A stretch of DNA of 64,000 bases from Limnothrix sp. FACHB-406 (GCF_014698235.1 NZ_JACJSP010000007.1:62001-126000); one strand, 5' to 3'. Counted from the first letter of the stretch, positions 44,516 to 55,203 are shown. Made by a program: numbers and translations. The notes: generated by a model not told the origin, from the letters alone.

Positions 44516-44961
44516 AACGGGCAACCCTCGGCAACAACAGGACTCGGAGAGATTTCAAAAACAGCAGGCGTTTTGGGCCGTTGCACCATTGGGCAACACC
44601 AGATGGCGTAACACAACTGGCTCGATGCTGCCACCAATTTGCCACAAACCACTCGCCAGCGGCCGATCGATTCTGGCTTCCTTGACGAGTGGGCGCAACT
44701 CCCGATCGGGGATCGCTGCTAAGGGTGAGCTGATCGATCGATCCCGTCGCCTGGTTTTCTGCCAACCCTCCCCGCTTTGATTGAATTCTTAACAAACAGC
44801 GCCAAATTTCCCGATCGCCCGACTGTTTTGGGGTGCGATCGCCCTCGGATCCGCCTTTGGGAAAGCCCAAACTGATGAGGGAGTCGAGCAAGTTTTGAGT
44901 TAAGGGCCGGGCTGGTCTAGGAAGTTATGTTTTGGTTTTGTTTTTATTTTTATATAAATTA

Positions 44962-45044
44962 GACCCTAAATTTGATTAATTTGGCTTAAAAACGCATTTA
45001 TTTAATTTTGATAGGCTTTAAAATCCTTTTTTGAGTTTAGGGTC
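44962..45044. promoter_or_regulatory. 9-bp inverted repeat flanking an AT-rich stretch
   Basis: GACCCTAAA (44962-44970) and TTTAGGGTC (45036-45044) are exact complements, separated by 65 bp of very AT-rich DNA. This could be a looping operator pair or the ends of a small element. Confidence 0.4.
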
Positions 45045-45378
45045 AGCTCTTAGGCTGCTGGCGCGGCCGGACAAAATTAGCCTTGCTTTCCTTTCGGGAA
45101 AAATCTGCTGATAATGCCATCGGTGGGGCAACCAACCGCGATCGCTCCAGGGCTGCCCACCCCCAACTCAGTTTTTTGGCTGCATTCCCGATTTTCGTTA
45201 CCGCTGAGCTTCATTCGCGATTAATCCCATTCCCGATCGGCCCCTCTGCTCAGGCTTCAATGCTCCGGTTTTGATTTTTGCCATCTCGCTCATTTCGATC
45301 GCGCTCGGTCTGCCGGTTCAGGACTCGGGCAGCTCACCGAGATTGGCGAAGACTAAGCGAGATTGACCCCGCCTGACT

Positions 45379-45428
45379 GAGCTTGATCGAGCTTGACCGA
45401 GATTGATTGAGCTTGACCGAGACTAAAT
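45379..45428. repeat. five 10-bp direct repeats just upstream of chlL
   Basis: Units at 45379, 45389, 45399, 45409 and 45419 follow GAGCTTGACC (two exact copies), GAGCTTGATC, GAGATTGATT and GAGACTAAAT. Looser units extend back to about 45345. The array ends 59 bp before the chlL GTG, so it lies in the leader or promoter. Confidence 0.8.
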
Positions 45429-45487
45429 TCCCGTTGCATTCCTGCTCTAGTCCTGTTCCAACCAGATTTCCCCAGAGGACTCCCCCC

Positions 45488-46348
45488 GTGAAACTCGCTG
45501 TCTATGGCAAAGGTGGCATCGGCAAATCCACCACCAGTTGCAACATCTCCGTTGCCCTCGCCCGTCGTGGCAAAAAAGTGCTGCAAATTGGCTGCGATCC
45601 GAAGCACGACAGCACCTTCACGCTCACGGGCTATCTGATCCCCACGATCATCGACACCCTGCAAGCCAAGAGCTATCACTACGAAGACGTTTGGCCCGAT
45701 GACGTGATCCACAAGGGTTATGGCGGTGTGCATTGCGTGGAAGCGGGTGGGCCGCCAGCCGGTGCAGGCTGCGGGGGCTACGTGGTGGGCGAAACGGTGA
45801 AGCTGCTGCGGGAGCTGAACGCCTTTGATGAGTACGACGTGATTTTGTTTGACGTGCTGGGCGATGTGGTTTGCGGTGGCTTTGCGGCTCCCTTGAACTA
45901 TGCGGACTACTGCGTGATCGTCACGGACAACGGCTTTGATGCGCTGTTTGCGGCCAATCGGATTGCGGCTTCGGTGCGCGAAAAGGCGCGGACGCACAAG
46001 CTGCGGCTGGCGGGCTTGATTGGCAACCGGACTTCCAAGCGGGATCTGATTGATAAATATGTCAGCGCCGTGCCGATGCCGGTGCTGGAAATTTTGCCGC
46101 TGATTGAAGATATTCGCGTGTCGCGGGTGAAGGGCAAAACGCTGTTTGAGATGGCGGAGTCTGACCCGTCGTTGCTGCCGGTTTGTGACTATTACCTGAA
46201 CATTGCCGATCAACTGTTGGCGATGCCGGAAGGCGTGGTTCCCGATGGATCGCCCGATCGGGAGTTGTTCTCGATGCTGTCGGACTTCTATCTGAATCCG
46301 CAAGAACCGAAGACAACGGAACCCGAACCCGAATTGATGATGGTGTAA
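45488..46348 (+). CDS. chlL: light-independent protochlorophyllide reductase, iron-sulfur ATP-binding protein
   Basis: The NifH-like electron donor of dark-operative protochlorophyllide reductase, which makes chlorophyllide without light. The GTG at 45488 (AGAGGA 8 nt upstream) gives [20 protein letters not shown], the P-loop. The 4Fe-4S Cys ligands lie in [14 protein letters not shown] and [19 protein letters not shown]. At 286 residues the length is normal. A short acidic tail ([10 protein letters not shown]) is present. DUF5331-like and chlN genes follow on the same strand; chlB is not in this window. Confidence 0.97.
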   Translation: MKLAVYGKGGIGKSTTSCNISVALARRGKKVLQIGCDPKHDSTFTLTGYLIPTIIDTLQAKSYHYEDVWPDDVIHKGYGGVHCVEAGGPPAGAGCGGYVVGETVKLLRELNAFDEYDVILFDVLGDVVCGGFAAPLNYADYCVIVTDNGFDALFAANRIAASVREKARTHKLRLAGLIGNRTSKRDLIDKYVSAVPMPVLEILPLIEDIRVSRVKGKTLFEMAESDPSLLPVCDYYLNIADQLLAMPEGVVPDGSPDRELFSMLSDFYLNPQEPKTTEPEPELMMV

Positions 46349-46368
46349 GGGCGGAACCCCAGTCCAGA

Positions 46369-46388
46369 CAAGGGGCTTCAGCCCTTTG
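46369..46388. repeat. variant copy of the dispersed 20-bp palindrome
   Basis: CAAGGGGCTTCAGCCCTTTG differs from the exact palindrome by two bases. It lies 21 bp past the chlL stop. Confidence 0.75.
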
Positions 46389-46443
46389 CCCCCCAACGAC
46401 GGGCGATCGGTTGGGCGATCGGCCAAAACAGGGCAAAACGTAG

Positions 46444-46463
46444 GGGCGCACCACTGTGCGCCC
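46444..46463. repeat. 8-bp perfect hairpin between chlL and the DUF5331-like gene
   Basis: GGGCGCAC (46444-46451) and GTGCGCCC (46456-46463) are exact complements with a 4-nt loop, preceded by GTAG. No T-run follows. It looks like another dispersed hairpin element; it could also slow transcription between chlL and chlN. Confidence 0.55.
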
Positions 46464-46572
46464 TCCGCCCAAGGCCCCACAATTCCCCCGCAACCGCTGC
46501 GCCCGGATAGGGATTAATCAGGTAGGCTCGATCGAGGTTTGATATCTCCAAAGTCCACCGATCTTCCGCCCT

Positions 46573-47019
46573 ATGAACGTTGAACAGTTGCGCCGATCGC
46601 TCCGTCAAAAGTGGCTGGACTATTACCGCGATAACCGTTCCTGGTTAGCCCGCATGGCCATTTGGACAGAAAGCGAGTTGGGCCACCGCCGCCCCCTGTC
46701 GAGTTTTTTGTTGGCGACGGCGACGGTGCTGGAACCACGAGTGACGGAGTTGATGCCGCTGTTGGTGGATCTCAGCAGCGATCCCGATCGGGTGATCGAA
46801 GCGCTGGGGCTGGACTTTGACCCCGATCGGGAATTGGAGCTAGCCGCCAAGGCCGCCGCCCGCGAACGCCGCAACCGTCCCGCCATCCTGTTACCCGCCA
46901 GCGATCCTGCGCCGATCGAGTTTGCCCAACCCCCGATCGAACAGCTTGAGGAAACCGACTGCAATGGCCGCACCCGCGATGCTGAGCTGATTCCCATTTG
47001 GGAGCGATCGACCTTTTAA
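46573..47019 (+). CDS. DUF5331-like protein between chlL and chlN
   Basis: A 148-residue protein. The N-terminal half has a Trp/Arg-rich helical pattern (LRRSLRQKWLDYYRDNRSWL then ARMAIWTESELGHRRPLSSF), and the C-terminal half is disordered, ending ELIPIWERSTF. From general knowledge a DUF5331 gene is often found between chlL and chlN in cyanobacteria, and the position here fits. Its function is not established; a role in reductase assembly or regulation is a guess from position. Confidence 0.75.
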   Translation: MNVEQLRRSLRQKWLDYYRDNRSWLARMAIWTESELGHRRPLSSFLLATATVLEPRVTELMPLLVDLSSDPDRVIEALGLDFDPDRELELAAKAAARERRNRPAILLPASDPAPIEFAQPPIEQLEETDCNGRTRDAELIPIWERSTF

Positions 47020-47057
47020 GTTCAGCGAAATTCAGGGTTCGATCGCGGTCAGGGTAG

Positions 47058-48563
<1,506 letters not shown>

Positions 48564-48693
48564 ATCCAAATAGCTCCTCACTTCATTTGCAACAGTTCGC
48601 TGCACGATCGCCCTTGGCCAGAGGCTCCCGGGTTAGGATCTTGATCCGACTCGATCCGAGCGATCGACCCGCGCCCGCAGGAGGACAACCCCC

Positions 48694-49941
48694 ATGAGTG
48701 ACCAAATGAAATGGGTCAGCGCCGTTTCCAAGCAACCATCCCTAGAAGCGGCCATTGATGAGGTCAGCCAGCGTGTTTTGGCCACCTTGGGGCAACCGCC
48801 AGATTTGTTGCTGGTCTTCATTTCATCGGCCTTTAGCAGCGAATATGCGCGGCTGATGCCCCTGCTGCGCGATCGCCTGCCTGCTCGGGCCATGGCGGGC
48901 TGTGGGGGCAGCGGCGTTGTGGGCAACCTGGATCCGCAACAGGTGGAAGAGGTGGAAGATGATCCGGCCCTCTGCGTGATGGCCGCTTGGTTACCCAACG
49001 TCACCATCCAAACCTTTCACATCGATCGCGAGGCCCTGCCCGATTTGGATGGGCCGCCCCAACCCTGGATTGAGGCGATCGGGGCAGACCCCGCCACGAA
49101 CCCTAACTTTTTGGTCTTTGCGGATCCGGGGTTGGTGCAAATGAACGACCTGCTGCAAGGGCTGGACTATGCCTATCCTGGCTCCGTGACCGTGGGCGGC
49201 TTGGCCAGCGGGGACTCCTTTCGGGAAACCAAGCAACTCTTTGCGGACTATCGGGCCTATCGATCGGGCGCGGTGGGGGTGGCCCTCAGCGGCGATGTGG
49301 TGATTGAGCCGATTGTGGCTCAAGGCTGCCGCCCGATCGGTCAGCCCCTGTGGGTCACGGAATGCGAGCGCAACATCGTGATGCAAGTGTCGATTCAGAT
49401 GGACAAAGACACGATCGCCGACAAACCCCAAGCCCCCCTCAAGGCCCTGCGGCAACTAATTGAGGAACTCAGCGACAAGGATCGCGAACTGGCGCAATAT
49501 TCCCTCTTTGTGGGTTTGGCCCGCGATGCCTTTCGCCAAACCCTAGAACCCGGCGATTTCCTGATTCGCAACCTGTTGGGGGTGGATCCCAGCGGCGGCG
49601 CGATCGCGATCGGCGATCGAATCCGCCGGGGCCAACGGATTCAGTTTCATTTGCGAGACGCGGACACCTCCGCCGAAGACCTACGCGCCCTGTTGGAACG
49701 GTATTTGCGCGATCGCCCATCGGAACAGCCCGACCCGATCGGGGCCTTGATGTTTGCCTGTGTGGGCCGTGGCCAAGGGCTTTATAACAAAGCCAATTTT
49801 GATTCCTGCCTGTTGCAAAAATATTTGGGTCTGATGCCCGTGGCGGGCTTTTTCTGCAACGGTGAAATTGGCCCCGTGGGTGGCACAACCTTTATTCACG
49901 GTTACACCTCCGTTTTTGCCCTGTTTCGCCCCAAGGCCTAG
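48694..49941 (+). CDS. FIST N/FIST C domain sensory protein
   Basis: A 415-residue stand-alone FIST protein. The N-terminal FIST domain (25-215) has the strand pattern LLLVFISSAFSSEYARLMPL, MAGCGGSGVVG and VGGLASGDSFRET; the FIST_C domain (225-400) includes FLIRNLLGVDPSGGAIAIGD, QFHLRDADTSAEDLRALLER and GFFCNGEIGPVGGTTFIHGY. FIST domains are thought to bind small ligands such as amino acids in signal transduction. AGGAGG lies 9 nt before the ATG. No output domain is fused, so it would act through a partner. Confidence 0.9.
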   Translation: MSDQMKWVSAVSKQPSLEAAIDEVSQRVLATLGQPPDLLLVFISSAFSSEYARLMPLLRDRLPARAMAGCGGSGVVGNLDPQQVEEVEDDPALCVMAAWLPNVTIQTFHIDREALPDLDGPPQPWIEAIGADPATNPNFLVFADPGLVQMNDLLQGLDYAYPGSVTVGGLASGDSFRETKQLFADYRAYRSGAVGVALSGDVVIEPIVAQGCRPIGQPLWVTECERNIVMQVSIQMDKDTIADKPQAPLKALRQLIEELSDKDRELAQYSLFVGLARDAFRQTLEPGDFLIRNLLGVDPSGGAIAIGDRIRRGQRIQFHLRDADTSAEDLRALLERYLRDRPSEQPDPIGALMFACVGRGQGLYNKANFDSCLLQKYLGLMPVAGFFCNGEIGPVGGTTFIHGYTSVFALFRPKA

Positions 49942-49972
49942 CCATTCAACTTCGGGCAACTCAACTTAGCCT

Positions 49973-49993
49973 GTAGGGTGGGCAGTGCCCACC
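49973..49993. repeat. solitary GTAGGGTGGGCA-type palindrome
   Basis: GTAGG then GGTGGGCA-G-TGCCCACC, the same as the end of the element at 43835. It lies 32 bp after the FIST stop, with no matching inverted end nearby. Confidence 0.65.
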
Positions 49994-50165
49994 GAATCAT
50001 TGCTCCATGGCATCTGCGATATGGCGTGCCAATTATTTCCAGTAAAGGCTGTGGTGCAACTCAGCTCAGGTTTTTCGCTTCAGTTCTTTCGTTCAAGTGA
50101 GCTAAAGTTAGTCATAGGTTAGAACAAAGGGTTGTTCTGGCCCGTTGGAGTTAGGAGTTTGAGTT

Positions 50166-53100
50166 GTGCGCGTCACCTTTCCCGCTTTGTTTCATGGCAA
50201 AACCCTACAAACTGCCCTCAAAGCGTTTGAATTTCCAGCAGATTTGGAGGCGCGCCATGCTCCCGTTAAAAATTGGGCAACAGTGCTCAAAAGCAACTCT
50301 TTAAAAGCCGTCAAAGAAACCTCGTTGCATGGCGATTTCCTGGGCGATATTTTCCGGGATGCCTTGGGCTATCGCAGCATTGTGGGTGGCCAAGGACAAC
50401 ATTGGGAATTGCACGCCGAAAAGCATATCGATGGCGGTGGCGGCTTTGCGGATGGGGCGATCGGGCTGTTTTCTGCGGTTACGGGTTCCGGCGGCAAACA
50501 AAAGCTCACCGGCCGTGTGGTGGCCCCCATTGAACTGAAAGGAACCAAAACCGATCTCGACACACGCCACAAAGGACAAGAATCCCCGGTGGAACAGGGC
50601 TGGCGCTATGCCAACTACACCATGGGTTGTCGCTGGGTAATTGTTTCCAACTATCGCGAATTGCGGCTTTATCACACCAACAAAACACCTGCTTGCTGTG
50701 AGCAATTTTTCTTAGAAGATTTAGCAGATTTGGAAGCATTCAAACGCTTTTATTTTCTGCTTTGTCGGGAAAACTTTTTGCCCGCCAGCGCCCATGAGGG
50801 CGATCGCTCGCGGCTGGATGAGTTGTTGGCAGAGTCCAACGAAGCCGAAGAAGCGATCACCGAAAAGCTCTACCAAGACTACAAAGATGTGCGCCAACAG
50901 TTGGTGCAGTTTTTTAAGGGTCGGTATAGCAAAGATTGGAGCGATCGACAGGCGGAGTTTATTGAAGCGGCCCAAAAAGTGCTCGATCGAATCCTGTTCA
51001 TTGCCTTTTGCGAAGATCGAAAGCTATTGCCAGCCAAATGCCTCAAAGAGGCCCATGATTTTCATGACCCTTACAACCGATCGAGCATTTGGCAGCGATT
51101 CAAAGCCATTTTTCGGTGGGTTGACCAAGGCAACGATCAACCCCCCATTTCGGGCTACAACGGCGGTCTTTTTAAGCTTGATCCGATCGTTGATCAAGAG
51201 ATTGAGGTTCCCGATTGGCTTTGCACCAGGCTCAAAAACCTGACGGCCTATGACTTTGACACAGAAGTTTCAGTTGATGTTCTGGGGCGAATTTTTGAGC
51301 AATCGGTCACAGATCTAGAGGAATTGCGATCGCTGGCGGCCGGTGAAACCTACAACGTCAAGCAAGGAAAACGCAAAACCCAAGGTGTTTTTTACACCCC
51401 AACTTGGGTGACGCAATACATGGTGGAAACAGCCTTAGGTGGCTATTTATCCAAGCGATCGGCATTGCTGCGCGATCGGCTTCAGTTAGATGCCATTCCT
51501 GAACGCAACACCAAGCAACGACAAGCAGCCGAACTGGCTTATTTGAAAGCTTGGCGCGAAGAACTCAAAACCATTCGCGTTTTGGATCCGGCCTGTGGAT
51601 CGGGCGCTTTTCTCATTGCGGCCTTTAACTTTTTGGCGCGGCAATACGAAAAAATCAACACGGAAATTGCTAACTTACAAGGCGGAATTCGGGAAATTTT
51701 TGACCTGAACAAAGCAATTCTCAATCAAAACCTTTATGGGGTTGATTTGTCTTCCGAATCGGTCGAAATCACAAAGCTTTCCCTATGGTTACAAACGGCT
51801 GAAAAGGGGCAAGCGCTCACCAATTTGGATGACAACATCAAAGCAGGCAATTCAATTGTTGCCGATCGGGCAGTTGATCCCAGAGCGTTTGATTGGGAAA
51901 GGGCATTTCCAGAAGTGATGGCCGATGGGGGCTTTGATGTGGTGTTGGGCAATCCGCCCTATGTGCGCCAGGAGTTGCTATCGCCCTTTAAGCCCTATTT
52001 GCAAACCCATTATGCCTGTTATGACGGGGTAGCGGATCTCTATGTTTATTTCTATGAACGCGGGGTAAAGCTGCTGAAACCGGGTGGGATGTTGTCTTAC
52101 ATTGTCACTAACAAATGGTTGCGATCGGGCTATGGCGAACCGTTACGCAAGTTCTTTGCAGAACAAACCATTTTTGAACAAATTATCGATTTTGGCCATG
52201 CACCAATTTTTCGCGATGCGGACACGTTTCCTTGCATTATCGTGTTGCAAAAAGCTGCTCTAAATTTGCCAGATGCCGATGCGTCGGGATCGTTAACTAC
52301 TCAATCACCGGACTCGTTGGCAGCAAGGGGCTTAAGCCCCTTGTTAGGATCTGGGGTACAGAATGAGTCTCAAATGGTGCTGGTTTGTGCGGTTCCTCGG
52401 GAGCAGCTAGAGGGCCTCAATTTGGCGCAATTTGTGGAGCGGGAGGGCTATGAAATCCCCCGATCGCGCCTGTCTGAAGCGGCCTGGAGTCTGGAAAATC
52501 CGCAGGTCGATGCGCTAATGCAAAAAATCCGCAGCGTTGGTGTTCCCCTCGTCGATTTCGCAGGAACCAAGCCCTATTACGGAATTAAGACGGGCTTTAA
52601 CGAAGCCTTTTTAATTGACGATCAAACGCGCCAAAAACTGATTGCTGAAGATCCCAAATGCTCAGAAATCATCAAGCCCTACTTACGAGGTCAAGATATT
52701 GAACGTTGGTATCCGAGTTGGGAAAACTTATGGCTAATATTGACTAGACGTGGAATCAATATTGAAGAATATCCTGGAATTTCTCATTATCTCGCTAAGT
52801 ACAAGCATAAATTAGAGCCTTGTCCGAAAGGTTGGAATACACAAACTCAGGGAAAATGGCAAGGTCGTAAGACTGGATCATACAAGTGGTATGAGATACA
52901 AGATCCCATTTCCTATATTTCTATTTTTGACGAACCTAAGATAATTTATCAAGAAATACAATATCATCCTTCTTTTTGTTGGGATAATTCCGGCAATTTG
53001 ACAAATAATAAATGTTTTATTATCCCAACAGACTCCAAGTTCTTATTGGCAACTCTGTGTTCTCCTGTAATTTGGTGGCACAACTGGCAATATTTACCAC

Positions 53101-53576
53101 ATATGAAAGATGAGGCTTTAACACCGGCTGGGTTCTTGATGGAGAAATTACCGATCGCCCCGCCTACCGAACCAATCCGCCACGAAGCCGAAGATCTCGT
53201 TAGCGAATTGATCGAACTCACCCAAGCCAACCAAGAAGCAACCCGCGACGTAATGGGCTGGCTTGCCTTTGAATTCAACATCGAAAAACCCGGCCAGAAA
53301 TTAGCCGACTTTGCCCAACTCAGCCTCGACGAATTTCGCGCTGAACTGAAAAAACGCTGCCCCAAAGGAACCGCGATCGGCCCCAAGCAAGTTAAATCAA
53401 TTGACCTTGCCTATAGCGATTATGCAACCCCAATTCAACAGCGCAATGCAGAAATTTTGCGACGAGAACAGCGGCTTTCGGACTTGGTGAACCAAGCCTA
53501 TCAACTCACTCCCGAAGAAATCGAATTGATGTGGAAAACAGCACCGCCCCGAATGCCCATCGCCCCGCCTAATTAA
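50166..53576 (+). CDS. type IIG-like restriction-modification enzyme (fused nuclease, methyltransferase and specificity domains)
   Basis: A single-chain enzyme of 1,136 residues that would both cut and methylate DNA. Residues 1-180 hold a nuclease-like domain with a candidate E-x-K site (VVAPIELKGTKTDLD). The helical middle leads to an adenine methyltransferase with motif I (LDPACGSGAFLIAA, near 474) and motif IV (GNPPYVRQ, near 595). The C-terminus (about 800-1,050) is a TaqI/Eco57I-like target recognition region. The DNA at 52680-53110 is AT-rich, as often seen in recombined recognition domains. A dispersed palindrome is inserted in frame near residue 720. It starts with GTG. Confidence 0.9.
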   Translation: MRVTFPALFHGKTLQTALKAFEFPADLEARHAPVKNWATVLKSNSLKAVKETSLHGDFLGDIFRDALGYRSIVGGQGQHWELHAEKHIDGGGGFADGAIGLFSAVTGSGGKQKLTGRVVAPIELKGTKTDLDTRHKGQESPVEQGWRYANYTMGCRWVIVSNYRELRLYHTNKTPACCEQFFLEDLADLEAFKRFYFLLCRENFLPASAHEGDRSRLDELLAESNEAEEAITEKLYQDYKDVRQQLVQFFKGRYSKDWSDRQAEFIEAAQKVLDRILFIAFCEDRKLLPAKCLKEAHDFHDPYNRSSIWQRFKAIFRWVDQGNDQPPISGYNGGLFKLDPIVDQEIEVPDWLCTRLKNLTAYDFDTEVSVDVLGRIFEQSVTDLEELRSLAAGETYNVKQGKRKTQGVFYTPTWVTQYMVETALGGYLSKRSALLRDRLQLDAIPERNTKQRQAAELAYLKAWREELKTIRVLDPACGSGAFLIAAFNFLARQYEKINTEIANLQGGIREIFDLNKAILNQNLYGVDLSSESVEITKLSLWLQTAEKGQALTNLDDNIKAGNSIVADRAVDPRAFDWERAFPEVMADGGFDVVLGNPPYVRQELLSPFKPYLQTHYACYDGVADLYVYFYERGVKLLKPGGMLSYIVTNKWLRSGYGEPLRKFFAEQTIFEQIIDFGHAPIFRDADTFPCIIVLQKAALNLPDADASGSLTTQSPDSLAARGLSPLLGSGVQNESQMVLVCAVPREQLEGLNLAQFVEREGYEIPRSRLSEAAWSLENPQVDALMQKIRSVGVPLVDFAGTKPYYGIKTGFNEAFLIDDQTRQKLIAEDPKCSEIIKPYLRGQDIERWYPSWENLWLILTRRGINIEEYPGISHYLAKYKHKLEPCPKGWNTQTQGKWQGRKTGSYKWYEIQDPISYISIFDEPKIIYQEIQYHPSFCWDNSGNLTNNKCFIIPTDSKFLLATLCSPVIWWHNWQYLPHMKDEALTPAGFLMEKLPIAPPTEPIRHEAEDLVSELIELTQANQEATRDVMGWLAFEFNIEKPGQKLADFAQLSLDEFRAELKKRCPKGTAIGPKQVKSIDLAYSDYATPIQQRNAEILRREQRLSDLVNQAYQLTPEEIELMWKTAPPRMPIAPPN
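52324..52343. repeat. dispersed 20-bp palindrome (copy B) inside a coding sequence
   Basis: CAAGGGGCTTAAGCCCCTTG, an exact match to the intergenic copy at 40720-40739. It is read in frame as part of AARGLSPLLGS, in a low-complexity linker (DASGSLTTQSPDSLAARG) of the restriction-modification enzyme. Confidence 0.9.
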
Positions 53577-54847
53577 CCCTCAAAATCAGCCAAGCGGCCC
53601 TGCCAGTGCCACAACGCCACAGGAACACGCTTGCCCTTCGCCTGAATCGACGGCAATGCTTGGCAGTGAATCTGTAGCTCGATCGGGAGTTGTTGATAGG
53701 CCGCATCCGATAGATAAAGTTGATGGGCAGGCGTGGCTCCCTCAATCCGCTTGGCCGTGTTCACCGTGTCCCCGATCGCCGTGTAAGTGCGCACCCCGTC
53801 GCTACCAAACAACCCTTCCACCACCGGGCCGTAGTGCAATCCACAGCCCGCCCCCAACCCTTCCGCCGACAGTACCGATCGCGCCGCCCGCTGCATCGCC
53901 ACCGCCGCTCGCATCGCCTGGGGCAAATCTGCATAAATCACCATCACCTCATCCGCCGTGAACGTGACCCGCAGCGGCCGATGCACCGTCGCCACCGGTT
54001 CCACCACTTGGTAGTAACAATTCAGCACCTGCGCCACCCGCTCCGGCCGCGCCGCCTCACACCAAGTCGTGAACCCCCGAATATCCATAAACACGATCGC
54101 CCGTTCCACCCGCTGAAAGGTCAGGGCCGACGGATTGGCGATCGCTGAAGTCACCACATGATTGCCCATGCCCCATTGGGCCAAATTGCGCAAAATGGCC
54201 GCAGTTTCCTGAGTTTGTTGCTGTTGCTGAGCCAGTTGCAGCGATTGCAACCCCAACAACACCCCCAAAAACACCAGCGCTGAAAATAGAAATTCGTGGC
54301 TTGCGCCCGTAAAAAAGATTTGAATATAAGTCAACGTCACCGGCTCTTGGTGCAACGCCGCCGTCGTAATCAAATAGGCAACCCACACCATCACCGTGCG
54401 GGCAATGCTTTCCAGGGGCAATAGATATCGAGTGATAGCAGGCTTCCAGGCCAACCTGAGTCCCTGGGCAATGGCCACCAACGAGCAAAACCCCCAAAGC
54501 ATCCAATGACTGGGATTTTCAAAAAATTCCCAACCATCCAACGGTAAATCAACCAGCGTGTAGCAACTAGGGCCAATTAAGTTGCCCCAAAATGGATGAA
54601 TCTTGCGTTGGCTGAGAAACCAAGATTGCACAGTAAAAGCCCCAATCAAGGACCAATCTGCAATGTCATTGATGGAGGCATGCCAGCCATCTTTGGCGAT
54701 ATCAGACAAAATTTTCAGAATCAGGAAGTGGCCACTGTTGCCCAAAAATTCCTGCCAGAAAGCTTGCCAGGGTGTGCCGTGAAATCGACGATTCAGCAGG
54801 TGATCTAGATTGAGGCTAGGAAGCTGTTGAGGAGAGCGATCGGTCAT
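53573..54847 (-). CDS. membrane-bound class III nucleotide cyclase
   Basis: A 424-residue protein with several N-terminal membrane helices (PAITRYLLPLESIARTVMVW, FLFSALVFLGVLLGLQSLQL and others, residues 80-220) and a C-terminal class III cyclase domain. The metal Asp residues are in AIVFMDIRGFTTW and FTADEVMVIY; transition-state residues are in TAIGDTVNTAKRIEG. The Lys that normally recognises the base (K-x-x-GDE) is Thr here (VTFTADE), so substrate choice or activity is uncertain. The stop overlaps the convergent restriction-modification stop by 4 bp. The ATG at 54847 is the likely start. Confidence 0.85.
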   Translation of the reverse strand: MTDRSPQQLPSLNLDHLLNRRFHGTPWQAFWQEFLGNSGHFLILKILSDIAKDGWHASINDIADWSLIGAFTVQSWFLSQRKIHPFWGNLIGPSCYTLVDLPLDGWEFFENPSHWMLWGFCSLVAIAQGLRLAWKPAITRYLLPLESIARTVMVWVAYLITTAALHQEPVTLTYIQIFFTGASHEFLFSALVFLGVLLGLQSLQLAQQQQQTQETAAILRNLAQWGMGNHVVTSAIANPSALTFQRVERAIVFMDIRGFTTWCEAARPERVAQVLNCYYQVVEPVATVHRPLRVTFTADEVMVIYADLPQAMRAAVAMQRAARSVLSAEGLGAGCGLHYGPVVEGLFGSDGVRTYTAIGDTVNTAKRIEGATPAHQLYLSDAAYQQLPIELQIHCQALPSIQAKGKRVPVALWHWQGRLADFEG

Positions 54848-54900
54848 AAATTTCGGGTGATGGGTGCTGACATCAAGAAGCAACCCGACGATCCCTTAGC

Positions 54901-55203
54901 CTATTCCAGCGGCTTTGGGCTGCGCTTTGGTTTAAACCATCCCAACATCGAGATACCCGTCAGGATTAAAGCCAACAAACCCAACCCATCCAAGAGAGGA
55001 TAAATCGCTTCCAGATGGAAAATTTCACCCGTATGAATATCCATCAAGAGGCTGCGTTTAATTCCGGGCAGATGCCATTCTTCCACCAAGGTGGCCAACA
55101 TGCCCGTAATCACCGTCAAGATCAGGGGCAACAGCAAAATGGGAGCCAGAAATCGATGATATTTGCGTTGGTATTTCTGGAATGTTTGGAAATTTTTGAA
55201 CAT
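54901..55203 (-). CDS. PepSY-associated membrane protein
   Basis: A 100-residue protein with two membrane helices (APILLLPLILTVITGMLATL and LDGLGLLALILTGISMLGWF), a conserved-type His-rich start (YQRKYHRFLAPI) and the MDIHTGEIFHLEAIYP segment between helices. This is the half-PepSY_TM layout seen next to iron or haem uptake and redox genes in other bacteria. The ATG at 55203 is chosen because the YHRF segment must be near the N-terminus. It precedes the cyclase gene by 53 bp on the same strand. Confidence 0.8.
   Translation of the reverse strand: MFKNFQTFQKYQRKYHRFLAPILLLPLILTVITGMLATLVEEWHLPGIKRSLLMDIHTGEIFHLEAIYPLLDGLGLLALILTGISMLGWFKPKRSPKPLE

Larger units (their letters stand above)
44516..45487. 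other. long intergenic region upstream of chlL
   Basis: The first 400 bp show only shadow frames. Bases 44920-45040 are very AT-rich and are framed by an inverted repeat. From 45340 a 10-bp-period repeat leads up to chlL. GATAAT at 45110-45115 could be a -10 box, but no -35 is well spaced from it. Confidence 0.55.

Noticed and set aside
44505-44891. Leftward 128-codon frame upstream of the unknown membrane protein
   Set aside because: Mostly overlaps intergenic sequence with no start signal, and the protein looks random.
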